Source: Microbacterium sp.
Lineage (GTDB): Bacteria > Actinomycetota > Actinomycetes > Actinomycetales > Microbacteriaceae
Reading direction: 5' to 3'
NCBI RefSeq assembly: GCF_003248605.1
Contig: NZ_QFPF01000050.1
Location: 1-18,253 of the forward strand
DNA length: 18,253 nt
Shown: positions 8,612 through 16,559 of the stretch, piece after piece
How the letters are laid out: each line of letters opens with the position of its first letter
How positions within the stretch are numbered: the stretch's first letter is position 1
Program-made: the position numbers and the translations under genes
Notes under the pieces: model-generated
What the model saw: the letters and a program-made list of their open reading frames with translations, nothing else
What the model was told of the DNA's origin: nothing
Databases searched by the model: none

Positions 8612-8620
8612 CTCCGGCAG
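8603..8620. terminator. Weak hairpin between convergent NRPS operon and ppk operon
   Basis: CTGCCG (8603-8608) pairs with CGGCAG (8615-8620) around a 6-nt loop that contains the peptidase stop codon. It fills the short gap between the stops of two converging operons. The stem has only 6 bp and no T-run, so it is at best a weak bidirectional terminator. Confidence 0.35.
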
Positions 8621-8630
8621 TTCGCGGGGA

Positions 8631-9194
8631 TCACGAACGGATCGCGAGGCTCACGACCAGTCCGCGAGGACCGCGCACGCGCCGCACGCGATACGGGATG
8701 CCGTCGCTCTCCGCCGCGTCCGGTTCGCTGATCCGCGCGACCACTCCCCGCACCCCGCGTGAGATCCGCACCCGCGCCGGATCCACCGACAGGCCGCGCC
8801 CATCGGCCTTGAGCACGGCCTCGACGCGGGTCCACCGGCGCAGCGAGGTGCGCCGTCCCGGGGTGATGACCCCGTGCAGCGCCGCGCCGCGCGCCCGTGA
8901 TCGCGGCTCGGCGTCCACGCCCACGGCATCGACCCGGCCCGCGTCGCCGACCGCCACGAGCACCCACCCGTCCGCGTACGACACGCTCGCATGCACGCCC
9001 GCCGCCTCCGCGACCGGGCGTCCGTGCGTCGTGCTCCCGCACCGCGGACACGACCGCGCGATCGCCCCCGTCCCGCCGGCGATCCGCGCGATGAGCGCGT
9101 CGGCGACGGCGCGACGCGTCAGCCCGGCATCCACTCGGCACCAGCCGACCCGCACGCCGCCGGCCGCGCGTCGCACGCGCACACGCCCGATCAC
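8631..9194 (-). CDS. 4'-phosphopantetheinyl transferase (Sfp-type)
   Basis: Transfers the phosphopantetheine arm of CoA to a serine of carrier domains, turning apo- into holo-NRPS or PKS. The 187-aa product has the family signatures: CPRCGSTTHGRP (49-60) common in actinobacterial members, ASVSYADGWVLVAVG (69-83), Mg-binding GVDAE (92-96, Asp94 and Glu96), and WTRVEAVLKADGRGL (121-135), matching WxxKEAxxKxxGxG with Val in place of the first Lys. The GTG start at 9194 overlaps the stop of the upstream Nudix gene by four bases (GTGA), so I reject longer readings. It is last in the ppk-Nudix-PPTase unit and converges on the NRPS operon with 19 bp between stop codons, which makes Ser566 of that NRPS its most obvious client. 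Confidence 0.9.
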   Translation of the reverse strand: MIGRVRVRRAAGGVRVGWCRVDAGLTRRAVADALIARIAGGTGAIARSCPRCGSTTHGRPVAEAAGVHASVSYADGWVLVAVGDAGRVDAVGVDAEPRSRARGAALHGVITPGRRTSLRRWTRVEAVLKADGRGLSVDPARVRISRGVRGVVARISEPDAAESDGIPYRVRRVRGPRGLVVSLAIRS

Positions 9195-10129
9195 ACGGTG
9201 GGCGCGTGCGTCTCGATCGAGACGATGCCCGAGCCGGGGTTCGTCGCCGAGAGATGCACGACCGAGAAGGCGCCCACCTCGAGCGCGGAGGCACTGCCGA
9301 GGTACGACCCGCGCAGCGTGCCGGTGGCCAGCGCGAGCTCGGAGAGCACGTCGGGCAGCACGGGACCGTGGCTGCACAGCACGGCGGCCTTGCCCGAGCG
9401 CACGCGGTGGCCGATCAGCGAGCGCACGTCGGCGCGGCCCTGCTCCCAGGCGTCCTGGCTCAGCCGATCGTCGCGGTCGATGCTGCGGCCGAGTGCCGCC
9501 GAGAGAGGCACGACGGACTTCATGCAGCGCACGGCCGGGCTGCTGATGATCTTGCGCACACCGAACGCCTGCAGCGGTCCGACGATGGCGTTCGCCTGGC
9601 GCTTGCCGCGTCCCGACAGCGGCCGCGACGCGTCCGGCCCGTCCCAGTCCGCGCGCGAGACCGCTTTGCCGTGCCGGAGCGCGATGATCGGGAACGTCGA
9701 GAGCACCCCGTCGTCGACGAGCTTCAGGAAGTTCTCGAGGATCTCGATGTCGACGGGGTAGCTGAGGTAGCCGAGCGCCTTCTTGACGCTGACCCACTCG
9801 ACCGCCGCGATCTCCTTGTTGGGGACGAAGCTCGACGCGCGGATCGCGATGTCGGTGGCCTCCGCCGCCCAGTAGTGCACGATCTTCTGGCGTCCGTTGG
9901 GCAGGTGATACTTCGACACCCCCACGGGCGCGCCGAGCGCGACCCGGATGCCGGTCTCCTCCTCCACCTCCCGCGCCGCGGTCTCGGCGAGCATCTCACC
10001 CGGGTCGACCTTGCCCTTGGGCAGCGTGACGTCGCGGTATGCGGTTCGGTGCACCACGAGGATGCGCAGCTTGTTCTCGACCAGGCGCCACACGACCGCG
10101 CCCGCCGCGTAGACGGCGGTATCGGTCAT
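9191..10129 (-). CDS. MutT1-like Nudix hydrolase fused to a histidine phosphatase domain
   Basis: A 312-aa two-domain protein. The N-terminal Nudix domain (about 1-140) has a complete Nudix box from Gly39: GKVDPGE, seven residues, REVEEETGI, with the metal-binding REVEEE at 53-58. The C-terminal domain (about 148-312) is of the histidine-phosphatase type: [12 protein letters not shown] with catalytic His153, [10 protein letters not shown], and the second His254 in [10 protein letters not shown]. This is the layout of mycobacterial MutT1, which hydrolyses 8-oxo-(d)GTP and diadenosine polyphosphates, and which also lies beside ppk in mycobacteria. The ATG at 10129 overlaps the ppk stop by four bases (ATGA). 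The substrate here is inferred from the family: nucleotide-pool cleaning, dinucleoside polyphosphates, or both. Confidence 0.93.
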   Translation of the reverse strand: MTDTAVYAAGAVVWRLVENKLRILVVHRTAYRDVTLPKGKVDPGEMLAETAAREVEEETGIRVALGAPVGVSKYHLPNGRQKIVHYWAAEATDIAIRASSFVPNKEIAAVEWVSVKKALGYLSYPVDIEILENFLKLVDDGVLSTFPIIALRHGKAVSRADWDGPDASRPLSGRGKRQANAIVGPLQAFGVRKIISSPAVRCMKSVVPLSAALGRSIDRDDRLSQDAWEQGRADVRSLIGHRVRSGKAAVLCSHGPVLPDVLSELALATGTLRGSYLGSASALEVGAFSVVHLSATNPGSGIVSIETHAPTV

Positions 10130-12294
10130 CGCACCGCCCGTGCACGCCGGCGGCGCTGCACGCTCGACATGGTGCGGTCCTGGATGTCGATCAGAGGCTT
10201 GCCCTCGGCATCCGTGCTGTGCCGTACCCATTCGCCGTCGGGGCCCAGCCACCACGACGAGGTGGTATCGCTCATCGCGAGATCGAACAGGCCCGACAGC
10301 TCCTTCAGGTGCGAGGGCTGCACGACGCGCACGAGCGCCTCGACGCGGCGGTCGAGGTTGCGGTGCATCATGTCGGCGCTGCCGATGTAGACCTGAGGGT
10401 CGCCGTCGTTGTCGAACGCGAAGATGCGGGAGTGCTCGAGGTACCGGCCCAGGATGCTGCGCACCGTGATGTTCTCGCTCATGCCGGGCACGCCCGGCTT
10501 GAGCGAGCAGATCCCGCGCACCCACACCTCGACGGGCACGCCGTCCTGACTCGCCCGGTAGAGCGCATCGATGATCTGCTCGTCGACCATCGAATTGACC
10601 TTGATGCGGATGCGCGCCGGCTTGCCGGCGAGGGCGTTGCGGCGTTCCTTGTCGATCAGACGCAGCAGGCCCTTGCGCAGGTGGAGGGGCGCCACCAGGA
10701 GGCGCTTGAACTTCTTCTCGATCGCATAGCCGGAGAGTTCGTTGAACAGGCGCGTCAGGTCTCGGCCGACCTGGTCGTCGGCGGTGAAGAGGCCGAAGTC
10801 CTCGTAGATGCGGCTGGTCTTGGGGTTGTAGTTGCCTGTGCCGACGTGACTGTAGCTGCGCAGGACCCCGCCCTCCTCGCGGATGACGAGCGCGAGCTTG
10901 CAGTGGGTCTTCAGGCCCACCAGGCCGTACACGACGTGCACCCCGGCCTTCTCGAGCTTGCGTGCCCAGACGATGTTGGCGGCCTCGTCGAAGCGGGCCT
11001 TGATCTCGACGAGGGCGAGCACCTGCTTGCCGGCCTCGGCGGCGTCGATGAGCGCCTCGACGATCGGGCTGTCGCCCGACGTGCGGTAAAGCGTCTGCTT
11101 GATGGCGAGCACGTGCGGGTCTTTCGCCGCCTGCTCGAGGAACGCCTGCACGCTCGTCGCGAACGACTCGTAGGGGTGGTGCACGAGCACGTCGCCCTTG
11201 CGGATCGCCGAGAAGATGTCGACGCGGTCGTTGTTGTCCCCGGGCTGGAACGCGACCGCGGTCGTGGGCAGGTGCGGCTTGTACCGGAGTTCGGGCCGGT
11301 CGATGCGGGCGAGATCGAAGAGTCCGCGCAGGTCGAGCGGGCCGGGCAGCCGGTAGACCTCCTGCTCGGTGATGTCGAGCTCGGTGATGAGCAGGTCGAG
11401 GGTCACCTCGTCCATGTCGTCGGTGATCTCGAGCCGGATCGGTGGACCGAACCGGCGCCGCAGCAGCTCGGCCTCGAGCGCCTGGATGAGGTTCTCGGTC
11501 TCGTCCTCCTCGATGACCATGTCCTCGTTGCGGGTGAGGCGGAACGCGTGATGATCGAGGATCTCCATACCGGGGAAGAGATCCTCGAGGTGGTTGGAGA
11601 TGAGGTCCTCGAGAGGCAGATAGCGCACCCGGCCGTCGGCGCTCGGCACCTCGACGAAGCGCGGAAGCATGGGCGGAACCTTCAGACGTGCGAACTCCTG
11701 CCGCCCCGTCCGCGCGTTGCGGATGCGCACGGCGAGGTTGAGTGAGAGCCCCGAGATGTAGGGGAAGGGGTGGGCGGGATCGACCGCGAGCGGCATCAGG
11801 ACGGGGAAGACCTGGGACTGGAAGTAGTCGTAGAGCGCCGAGCGATCCTCATCGGCGAGTGCATCCCACGTCACGATCTCGATGCCCGCATCGGCGAGGG
11901 CGGGCATGACCAGGGAGGTCCAGGCCGCCGCGTGACGCAGCTGCAGGGTGTGCGCCTCGGCCGAGATGTCGGCGAGCACGTCGGCGGGGGCGCGGCCGAC
12001 ATTCGTCGGCATGGCCAGGCCCGTCACGATGCGGCGCTTCAGGCCCGCGACCCGCACCATGAAGAACTCGTCGAGGTTGCTCGCGAAGATCGCGAGGAAG
12101 TTCGCCCGCTCGAGCACCGGCAGCGCCGGGTCTTCGGCGAGCTCGAGCACGCGCTGATTGAAGGAGAGCCAGCTGACCTCGCGATCGAGGTAACGATGCT
12201 CGGGCAGCTGCGAGTCGAACGCCTCCACCGCCTCATCGAAGTCGTCGTCGTCGGCATCGCCGAGCCCTGCGTCGAGAATCGATGATTCGAGCAT
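10126..12294 (-). CDS. ppk: Polyphosphate kinase 1
   Basis: Makes inorganic polyphosphate reversibly from ATP. The 722-aa product has the usual length and four-domain PPK1 structure: an acidic N-tail ([10 protein letters not shown]), the N domain starting at [19 protein letters not shown], the head domain, and two phospholipase-D-like C domains. Catalytic signatures: [10 protein letters not shown] with the autophosphorylated His464, [13 protein letters not shown], and LEHSRIFAF with His621. Near the N-terminus, [19 protein letters not shown] is a PPK1 hallmark. I take ATG 12294, six bases after a -10-like AATGAT, as a leaderless start; GTG 12300 (two codons longer) is possible. A PHO-like repeat overlaps the -35 region. 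The gene is followed by the Nudix and PPTase genes with 4-base overlaps. Storage of phosphate pairs well with the nearby pst genes. Confidence 0.96.
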   Translation of the reverse strand: MLESSILDAGLGDADDDDFDEAVEAFDSQLPEHRYLDREVSWLSFNQRVLELAEDPALPVLERANFLAIFASNLDEFFMVRVAGLKRRIVTGLAMPTNVGRAPADVLADISAEAHTLQLRHAAAWTSLVMPALADAGIEIVTWDALADEDRSALYDYFQSQVFPVLMPLAVDPAHPFPYISGLSLNLAVRIRNARTGRQEFARLKVPPMLPRFVEVPSADGRVRYLPLEDLISNHLEDLFPGMEILDHHAFRLTRNEDMVIEEDETENLIQALEAELLRRRFGPPIRLEITDDMDEVTLDLLITELDITEQEVYRLPGPLDLRGLFDLARIDRPELRYKPHLPTTAVAFQPGDNNDRVDIFSAIRKGDVLVHHPYESFATSVQAFLEQAAKDPHVLAIKQTLYRTSGDSPIVEALIDAAEAGKQVLALVEIKARFDEAANIVWARKLEKAGVHVVYGLVGLKTHCKLALVIREEGGVLRSYSHVGTGNYNPKTSRIYEDFGLFTADDQVGRDLTRLFNELSGYAIEKKFKRLLVAPLHLRKGLLRLIDKERRNALAGKPARIRIKVNSMVDEQIIDALYRASQDGVPVEVWVRGICSLKPGVPGMSENITVRSILGRYLEHSRIFAFDNDGDPQVYIGSADMMHRNLDRRVEALVRVVQPSHLKELSGLFDLAMSDTTSSWWLGPDGEWVRHSTDAEGKPLIDIQDRTMSSVQRRRRARAVR

Positions 12295-12300
12295 CCCCAC

Positions 12301-12333
12301 ATCATTGCAAATGCAGGTGACGCGTGTGTGAAC
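12301..12333 (-). promoter_or_regulatory. ppk: ppk promoter with PHO-box-like repeat
   Basis: On the minus strand GTTCACA (12333-12327), CACG, CGTCACC (12322-12316) gives two 7-bp units on an 11-bp spacing. They match GTTCACC at 6/7 and 5/7 positions. AATGAT (12306-12301) would be the -10, leaving six bases to ATG 12294. The box would cover the -35 position, where PhoP operators commonly sit. It is weaker than the pstS box, so PhoP control is tentative. Confidence 0.55.
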
Positions 12334-12337
12334 GGGT

Positions 12338-13033
12338 TCAGGCCTTGCGCCCGCTGGAGGCGGGCAGCTGGTCCTCTTCGTAGACGTTGAAGCGGTATCC
12401 GACGTTGCGCACGGTGCCGATGAGCTGCTCGAGATCGCCCAGTTTCGCGCGCAGGCGCCGCACGTGCACGTCGACCGTGCGGGTGCCGCCGAAGTAGTCG
12501 TAGCCCCACACCTCGCTCAGCAGCTGCTCGCGCGTGAAGACCCGCGAGGGGTGCGTGGCGAAGAAATGCAGGAGCTGGAACTCCTTGTAGGTCAGATCCA
12601 GCGGCTTGCCGTGCACCTTCGCCGAGTAGGAGGACTCGTCGATCGTGATGCCCGAGGTCTGGATGCGGCTGGTGACCTGCTCCTGCGAGAGGCGGCCCAT
12701 CGCCAGACGAACGCGGGCGTCGACCTCGGCCGGGCCCGCGCTGACGAGGATGACGTCGTCGACGCCCCAGTCGGTGCTGACCGCCGTGAGCCCACCCTCG
12801 GTCACCACGAGGATGAGGGGCGCGTCCAGGCCGGTCGTATTCAAGATCTTGCAGAGGGACTTGGCCCCGACGAGGTCGGTGCGGGCGTCGACGAAGATGA
12901 TGTCGGCGCTCGGGGCGTTGACCAGCTGCGCAGGCTCGGCGGGGATCTGGCGCACCCTGTGGCTCAGGAGTTCCAGGGACGGCAGAACGGGACCGCTGCC
13001 GTGTGCGGAACTCAGAACGAGCAGTTGGGCCAC
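12338..13033 (-). CDS. glnR: GlnR-like orphan OmpR-family response regulator
   Basis: A 231-aa DNA-binding regulator with a degenerate receiver domain (about 1-115) and an OmpR-type winged helix (about 130-220: [54 protein letters not shown]). The receiver resembles GlnR, the global nitrogen regulator of actinobacteria: [26 protein letters not shown] with Asp49, [41 protein letters not shown]. The usual acidic pair at positions 8-9 is Ser-Ser and the conserved Lys of the KP motif is missing, so phosphorylation control is unlikely, as known for GlnR. The start is GTG 13033 with a good ribosome site (GAGAGGA, 6 nt away). No sensor kinase is adjacent. Mycobacteria also carry glnR near phosphate-transport genes, as I recall. 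A PhoB-type regulator is the alternative, disfavoured by the degenerate pocket. Confidence 0.83.
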   Translation of the reverse strand: MAQLLVLSSAHGSGPVLPSLELLSHRVRQIPAEPAQLVNAPSADIIFVDARTDLVGAKSLCKILNTTGLDAPLILVVTEGGLTAVSTDWGVDDVILVSAGPAEVDARVRLAMGRLSQEQVTSRIQTSGITIDESSYSAKVHGKPLDLTYKEFQLLHFFATHPSRVFTREQLLSEVWGYDYFGGTRTVDVHVRRLRAKLGDLEQLIGTVRNVGYRFNVYEEDQLPASSGRKA

Positions 13034-13076
13034 GCGAATCCTCTCAGCGACGCCGCCAGGGCCGTCGTGGCCCCCT

Positions 13077-13082
13077 ATCTTA
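13077..13082 (-). promoter_or_regulatory. Candidate -10 of the glnR-like gene
   Basis: TAAGAT on the minus strand (13082-13077) lies about 44 bp before the GTG start, implying a leader of roughly 37 nt that includes the GAGAGGA ribosome site. No good -35 is visible. The rest of the 127-bp divergent gap (13034-13160) shows only the ribosome site of the next gene. Confidence 0.45.
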
Positions 13083-13160
13083 CGCCGACGCGCGGGTCGT
13101 GCCCCGCCGACGCCGCCGAACGGGTCGCGCGGCCGGCGCTCCGTGGGGGAGGATGAGGGC

Positions 13161-13451
13161 ATGACGGTACCCGAGCTCGCCCCCCGCCCCACATTCGCGG
13201 GCATCGTGGCGGTCTGGGTCGTCGCGCTCGTCGCGGGGGTCGCGATCGCCGTCTTCGTGCCCTTCGAGGTGCGGGCCGTATGGTTCGCCCTCGCCCTGGC
13301 CGGCTCGCTCATCCTCGCCTTCGCCATCCAGCTCGTGTACGGACGCTCGGTGGGATTCATCGAGCGCGTGGGCGCCAGCATCCTGGGTGCCCTGCTGGTG
13401 CTCGGCCTGGTGTCGGCCGCCGTCGGCCTCGCCGCGATCATCCCCGAGTGA
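13161..13451 (+). CDS. Small three-helix membrane protein, unknown function
   Basis: A 96-aa hydrophobic protein with three predicted membrane helices: about 11-33 ([20 protein letters not shown]), 38-60 ([20 protein letters not shown]) and 70-93 ([20 protein letters not shown]). A short conserved-looking loop, [12 protein letters not shown], separates the last two. The ATG at 13161 has an excellent ribosome site, GGAGGA at 13148-13153, seven bases upstream. It is divergent from the glnR-like gene and first in a run of plus-strand genes. I recognise no family; the position suggests a conserved actinobacterial hypothetical. Confidence 0.82.
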   Translation: MTVPELAPRPTFAGIVAVWVVALVAGVAIAVFVPFEVRAVWFALALAGSLILAFAIQLVYGRSVGFIERVGASILGALLVLGLVSAAVGLAAIIPE

Positions 13452-13490
13452 CCGTGCTCCTCTTGCGCGCGTCGCACTAAGGTGGGTGGT

Positions 13491-13604
13491 ATGGACCTCG
13501 TCGCACTCGAACTCTTCTTCGTGGGTCTGCTGGGCCTGGCGTCGCTCGCGATCGCGTTCGTCTCAGGCGTGGTGATCCTCAACCTCTACCGCGGCCAGCG
13601 CTGA
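13491..13604 (+). CDS. 37-aa single-helix membrane microprotein
   Basis: An ORF of 37 codons giving [16 protein letters not shown], a continuing hydrophobic run to about residue 31, and a basic tail LYRGQR. This is one N-out/C-in membrane helix by the positive-inside rule. TAAGGT (13478-13483) lies 7 nt before the ATG and may be a -10 for a leaderless message, while AAGG at 13479-13482 could instead act as a ribosome site 8 nt away. It ends 34 bp before the FABP-like gene, same strand. The function is unknown; such small proteins often associate with larger membrane partners. Confidence 0.68.
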   Translation: MDLVALELFFVGLLGLASLAIAFVSGVVILNLYRGQR

Positions 13605-13638
13605 GCTGCGCCGCAGTGTCGAACCTGCCGGAGGCACG

Positions 13639-14244
13639 GTGCTGAACCTGCCCGCGGATCTGCCCGCAGACCTCGTTCCCCTCTCGTGGCTCGTGGGTGT
13701 CTGGGAGGGCACCGGCGTCATCGACTACGAGGCGGCCGGACGCACGTACGCCGGCGAGTTCTCGCATCGCGTGAGCTTCAGCCATGACGGCGGCGACTAT
13801 CTCAACTATTCGGCGACCGCATGGATCCAGGGAGTGGACGGCGCCCCCGACCGGCGGCTCGTCGCCGAGATGGGGTTCTGGCGCCTGTCGCGTCCCCTCG
13901 GGCATGCGGACCCGGGGCCCGGGCTGCTGCCCGCGCTCGAGACGGCGGCGCCCCGCACTGCCGACGACGTCGAGCGGCTGCGCACCGCCGAGGGCGGATT
14001 CGAGATCGAAGCCGTGATCGTGCACGCCGACGCCGTCTCCGAGCTCTATCTGGGGCAGGTCCGCGGACCGCGCATCGACCTGGCGACCGACGCCGTCGTG
14101 CGTCCCGCCGGGGCGAAATCCTACGCGGCGGCGACCCGCATGTACGGTCTCGTCGACGGGCATCTGCTCTGGGCGTGGGACATCGCGGCGCTCGGCCAGA
14201 AGCTCGGCGCCCACGCGTCGGCCCGCCTGGCGAGGGCAGACTGA
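13639..14244 (+). CDS. FABP-like / nitrobindin-type heme-binding beta-barrel protein
   Basis: A 201-aa member of the actinobacterial FABP-like (nitrobindin, THAP4-like) family of ten-stranded beta-barrels that bind ferric heme and react with NO or peroxynitrite. The defining GxWxGxG motif is GVWEGTG at 20-26, right after LSWLVG. The C-terminus LLWAWDIAALGQKLGAHASARL holds His192 where the family has its proximal heme ligand. An insert around 88-112 (Pro/Gly-rich, ADPGPGLLPALETAAP) looks longer than in the shortest members. The start is GTG 13639 with GGAGG at 13630-13634, four bases upstream. The stop overlaps the ygfZ ATG by one base (TGATG). Heme binding is inferred from the family. Confidence 0.88.
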   Translation: MLNLPADLPADLVPLSWLVGVWEGTGVIDYEAAGRTYAGEFSHRVSFSHDGGDYLNYSATAWIQGVDGAPDRRLVAEMGFWRLSRPLGHADPGPGLLPALETAAPRTADDVERLRTAEGGFEIEAVIVHADAVSELYLGQVRGPRIDLATDAVVRPAGAKSYAAATRMYGLVDGHLLWAWDIAALGQKLGAHASARLARAD

Positions 14245-15362
14245 TGGCCTCGCCGCTGCTGACTCTGCCCGGCGCCGTCACCGACGAGCAGAGCACCGCC
14301 CCCGCGCACTACGGCAACCCGCTCGGCGAGCAGCGCCAGCTCGCCGAAGGGCGGGCGCTCGTGCACCTCGGCGACCGCGCGGTGCTCGAGGTCGCAGGCG
14401 CCGACCGCCTGACGTGGCTCGACACCATCACCTCGCAGCGCCTGACGGGGCTTGCCGCAGGGCATGGCACCGAGCTTCTCGTGCTCGACCCGCACGGACA
14501 CGTCGAGCACGCGGCCGCCGTGGTCGACGACGGCGAGACGGCCTGGCTGATCGTCGACGCCGACGATGTCGCGGGGCTCGGCGCCTGGCTTCGCCGCATG
14601 GTCTTCCGCGCGGCCGTGACGATCACCGATCGCCCCGACCTCGTCGTGATCGGTCGCTCGGGCCCCGACGCATCGCCGGCTCGGGATGCCGTCGCTACGG
14701 CCGCCGCGGGAGCGCCCGCGCCTGCGTGGACCGATCCGTGGACGGGGGTCGAGCTCGGCGGGCATCAGTACGCGCCCGCAGCCGACCACCCCGGCGCGCA
14801 CCGCGCGTGGGTCGAGACGATCCTCCCCGAGGAGGCGCTGCCGGCCCTCGCCGACGCCGTGCGTGCCGGCGCCGTCGCCCCGGCCGGTCTGCTGGCAGCC
14901 GAGGCCCTGCGCATCGCCGCCTGGCGACCCCGATGGGCCGCCGAGCTGGACGAGCGCACGCTTCCGCACGAGCTCGACTGGCTGCGCACGGCGGTGCACC
15001 TGAACAAGGGGTGCTACCGCGGCCAGGAGACGGTCGCCAAGGTGCACAATCTCGGGCACCCCCCGCGGCGCCTGGTCTTCCTGCACCTCGACGGCAGCGA
15101 TTCGGTGCTTCCCGCGCGGGGCGCGCACGTGCTGCGTGACGACGCAGTCGTCGGCCGGATCACGTCGGCGGCGCTGCACCACGAGCTGGGTCCCATCGCG
15201 CTGGCGGTCGTCAAGCGCACCCTTCCCCCCGATGCGGCCGTCGTCATCGCGGTGGAGGACGAGCGGATCGCGGCCGCGCAGGAGGTCATCGTGCCTCCCG
15301 AGGCGGGGGCCGCAGCATCCGTGCCCCGCCTGCCGCGGTTGTCGTCCCGCGCCCGCGCGTGA
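14244..15362 (+). CDS. ygfZ: Folate-binding protein YgfZ (Fe-S cluster maintenance)
   Basis: A 372-aa YgfZ/GcvT-like protein. Members use tetrahydrofolate to help repair or assemble certain iron-sulfur enzymes. The diagnostic motif is NKGCYRGQE at 254-262, with Cys257, followed by TVAKVHNLGHPPRRLV. The N-terminal GcvT-like fold shows DRAVLEVAGADRLTWLDTITSQ at 44-65. The C-terminal barrel has VGRITSAALHHELGPIALA. The ATG at 14244 overlaps the FABP stop by one base, and the stop overlaps the next gene by four, so the three genes are translationally coupled. FABP-like and YgfZ genes are neighbours in other actinobacteria as I recall, hinting at a shared role in heme or Fe-S protection. Confidence 0.93.
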   Translation: MASPLLTLPGAVTDEQSTAPAHYGNPLGEQRQLAEGRALVHLGDRAVLEVAGADRLTWLDTITSQRLTGLAAGHGTELLVLDPHGHVEHAAAVVDDGETAWLIVDADDVAGLGAWLRRMVFRAAVTITDRPDLVVIGRSGPDASPARDAVATAAAGAPAPAWTDPWTGVELGGHQYAPAADHPGAHRAWVETILPEEALPALADAVRAGAVAPAGLLAAEALRIAAWRPRWAAELDERTLPHELDWLRTAVHLNKGCYRGQETVAKVHNLGHPPRRLVFLHLDGSDSVLPARGAHVLRDDAVVGRITSAALHHELGPIALAVVKRTLPPDAAVVIAVEDERIAAAQEVIVPPEAGAAASVPRLPRLSSRARA

Positions 15363-16552
15363 GCGGGCCCCGGGGCGGCTCCGACGCCGAGGACGACGCC
15401 CCCGAGCCCGACGATCGTCGCTCGGCGGCGCGAGCACCGCGGCCCGATTCGACCCCGATGACCGTGGCCGTGCCGGTGCGCATGCGCGACCGGTTCGACC
15501 CGCGGCCCGGCATCGAGCGGCTGCGCGGCTCGGCGTTCGCCATCCTTCAGATCGTCACGGCCGCCACCGGTGCCTACACGTTCGCGTACTTCGTGCTCGG
15601 CCACACCGCGCCGCTGCTGGCCGCCACAGTGACGGTCTCGAGTCTGGGGCTCGTGCGCGATGCCCGTCCGCGTCGCGTCCTCGAGACCGTGACCGGGATG
15701 CTGGTGGGCATCCTGATCGCCGAGCTGATCATGCTCGGGCTCGGCGACGGGTGGTGGCAGCTGGGACTCACCCTGTTGCTCACACTGACCATCGGCCGCT
15801 TTCTCTCTCCGCAGCCGGCCTTCGCGATCGCGGCCTCGATCCAGTCCGCGATCGTGCTGATCCTGCCCGCCACCGGTGCCTCCTTCCCGTTCGGGCGGCT
15901 GCTGGACGGGCTCCTCGGCGGGGCGGCCGCGCTCCTGGTCACCGCGCTCATCCCGCGCAATCCGCGGTTCGAAGCCGCGCGCGAGGTGCGCCGTCTCTAC
16001 GCCTCGATCGACGACGCCGTCGACACCCTCGCCCAGGGCCTGCGCCGGGGCAGCCGTATGCGCACCGAGCGCGGGCTCGAGAAGGCACGGGCACTGGATC
16101 CCGCCGTGCGGGCGTGGCGCGAGACGCTCGACTCGTCGGTGGCGATCGCGCGCATCTCGCCGTGGCTGCGCCGGCGGCGGTCCGACCTCGCGCGCAGCGA
16201 ACGCATCCTTGCGGGCACGGATCTTGCGGTGCGCAACCTGCGCGTGATCGCGCGCCGCGCGGTGTACGTGGCCGACGACGGCGCCCCGCGCCCGGCTGTG
16301 GCCGACCTGCTGCAGGGGCTCGGGCGGGGGATCGCCCTCGTCGGCGCGTCGATCGACGACATCTCGCTCGAGCCCGTCGCGCGCGAGAGCGTGCTCGGTA
16401 TCGCCCACCACCTCGATCCACGCGAGGTCGCCCCGGACGCCTCGCTCGGCGACCAGAACCTCATCGCCGCTCTGCGTCCCCTCGCCGTCGACCTGCTCGT
16501 GGCGGCCGGTATGCCGCGCGACGAGGCGCGGCGGCAGGTGCCGCGCATCTGA
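15359..16552 (+). CDS. FUSC-type (aromatic-acid exporter-like) membrane protein
   Basis: A 397-aa protein with an acidic and Pro-rich cytoplasmic N-tail (about 1-50), a membrane half with about six hydrophobic segments between 57 and 198 (FAILQIVTAATGAYTFAYFVLG, APLLAATVTVSSLGL, VTGMLVGILIAELIMLGLG, LGLTLLLTLTIGRFL, FAIAASIQSAIVLIL, LLGGAAALLVTALIP), and a helical soluble half rich in Arg and Ala (200-397). This matches the FUSC/ArAE family, whose members export aromatic acids or have unknown substrates. GTG 15359 overlaps the ygfZ stop (GTGA); a start at ATG 15458 is possible if the acidic tail is not real. It converges on the methyltransferase gene with a 7-bp gap. The substrate cannot be read from the sequence. 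Confidence 0.82.
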   Translation: MSGPRGGSDAEDDAPEPDDRRSAARAPRPDSTPMTVAVPVRMRDRFDPRPGIERLRGSAFAILQIVTAATGAYTFAYFVLGHTAPLLAATVTVSSLGLVRDARPRRVLETVTGMLVGILIAELIMLGLGDGWWQLGLTLLLTLTIGRFLSPQPAFAIAASIQSAIVLILPATGASFPFGRLLDGLLGGAAALLVTALIPRNPRFEAAREVRRLYASIDDAVDTLAQGLRRGSRMRTERGLEKARALDPAVRAWRETLDSSVAIARISPWLRRRRSDLARSERILAGTDLAVRNLRVIARRAVYVADDGAPRPAVADLLQGLGRGIALVGASIDDISLEPVARESVLGIAHHLDPREVAPDASLGDQNLIAALRPLAVDLLVAAGMPRDEARRQVPRI

Positions 16553-16559
16553 CGCCGCC

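Noticed and set aside
9195..9797. Upstream extension of the PPTase frame on the minus strand
   Set aside because: The extension runs through the Nudix/phosphatase gene in another frame. The GTG overlapping that gene's stop gives a complete PPTase of normal length.
10130..10525. Upstream extension of the Nudix frame into ppk
   Set aside because: The extension has no homology, while ATG 10129 starts a typical Nudix N-terminus and overlaps the ppk stop by four bases.
10039..11745. 568-codon plus-strand frame opposite ppk
   Set aside because: Val/Asp/Glu/Arg-rich shadow of the PPK1 gene, with no domain and no ribosome site.
13034..13582. Upstream extension of the glnR-like frame (up to 414 codons)
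   Set aside because: It would run antisense to two small membrane genes and lacks a domain; GTG 13033 has a good ribosome site and begins the receiver fold.
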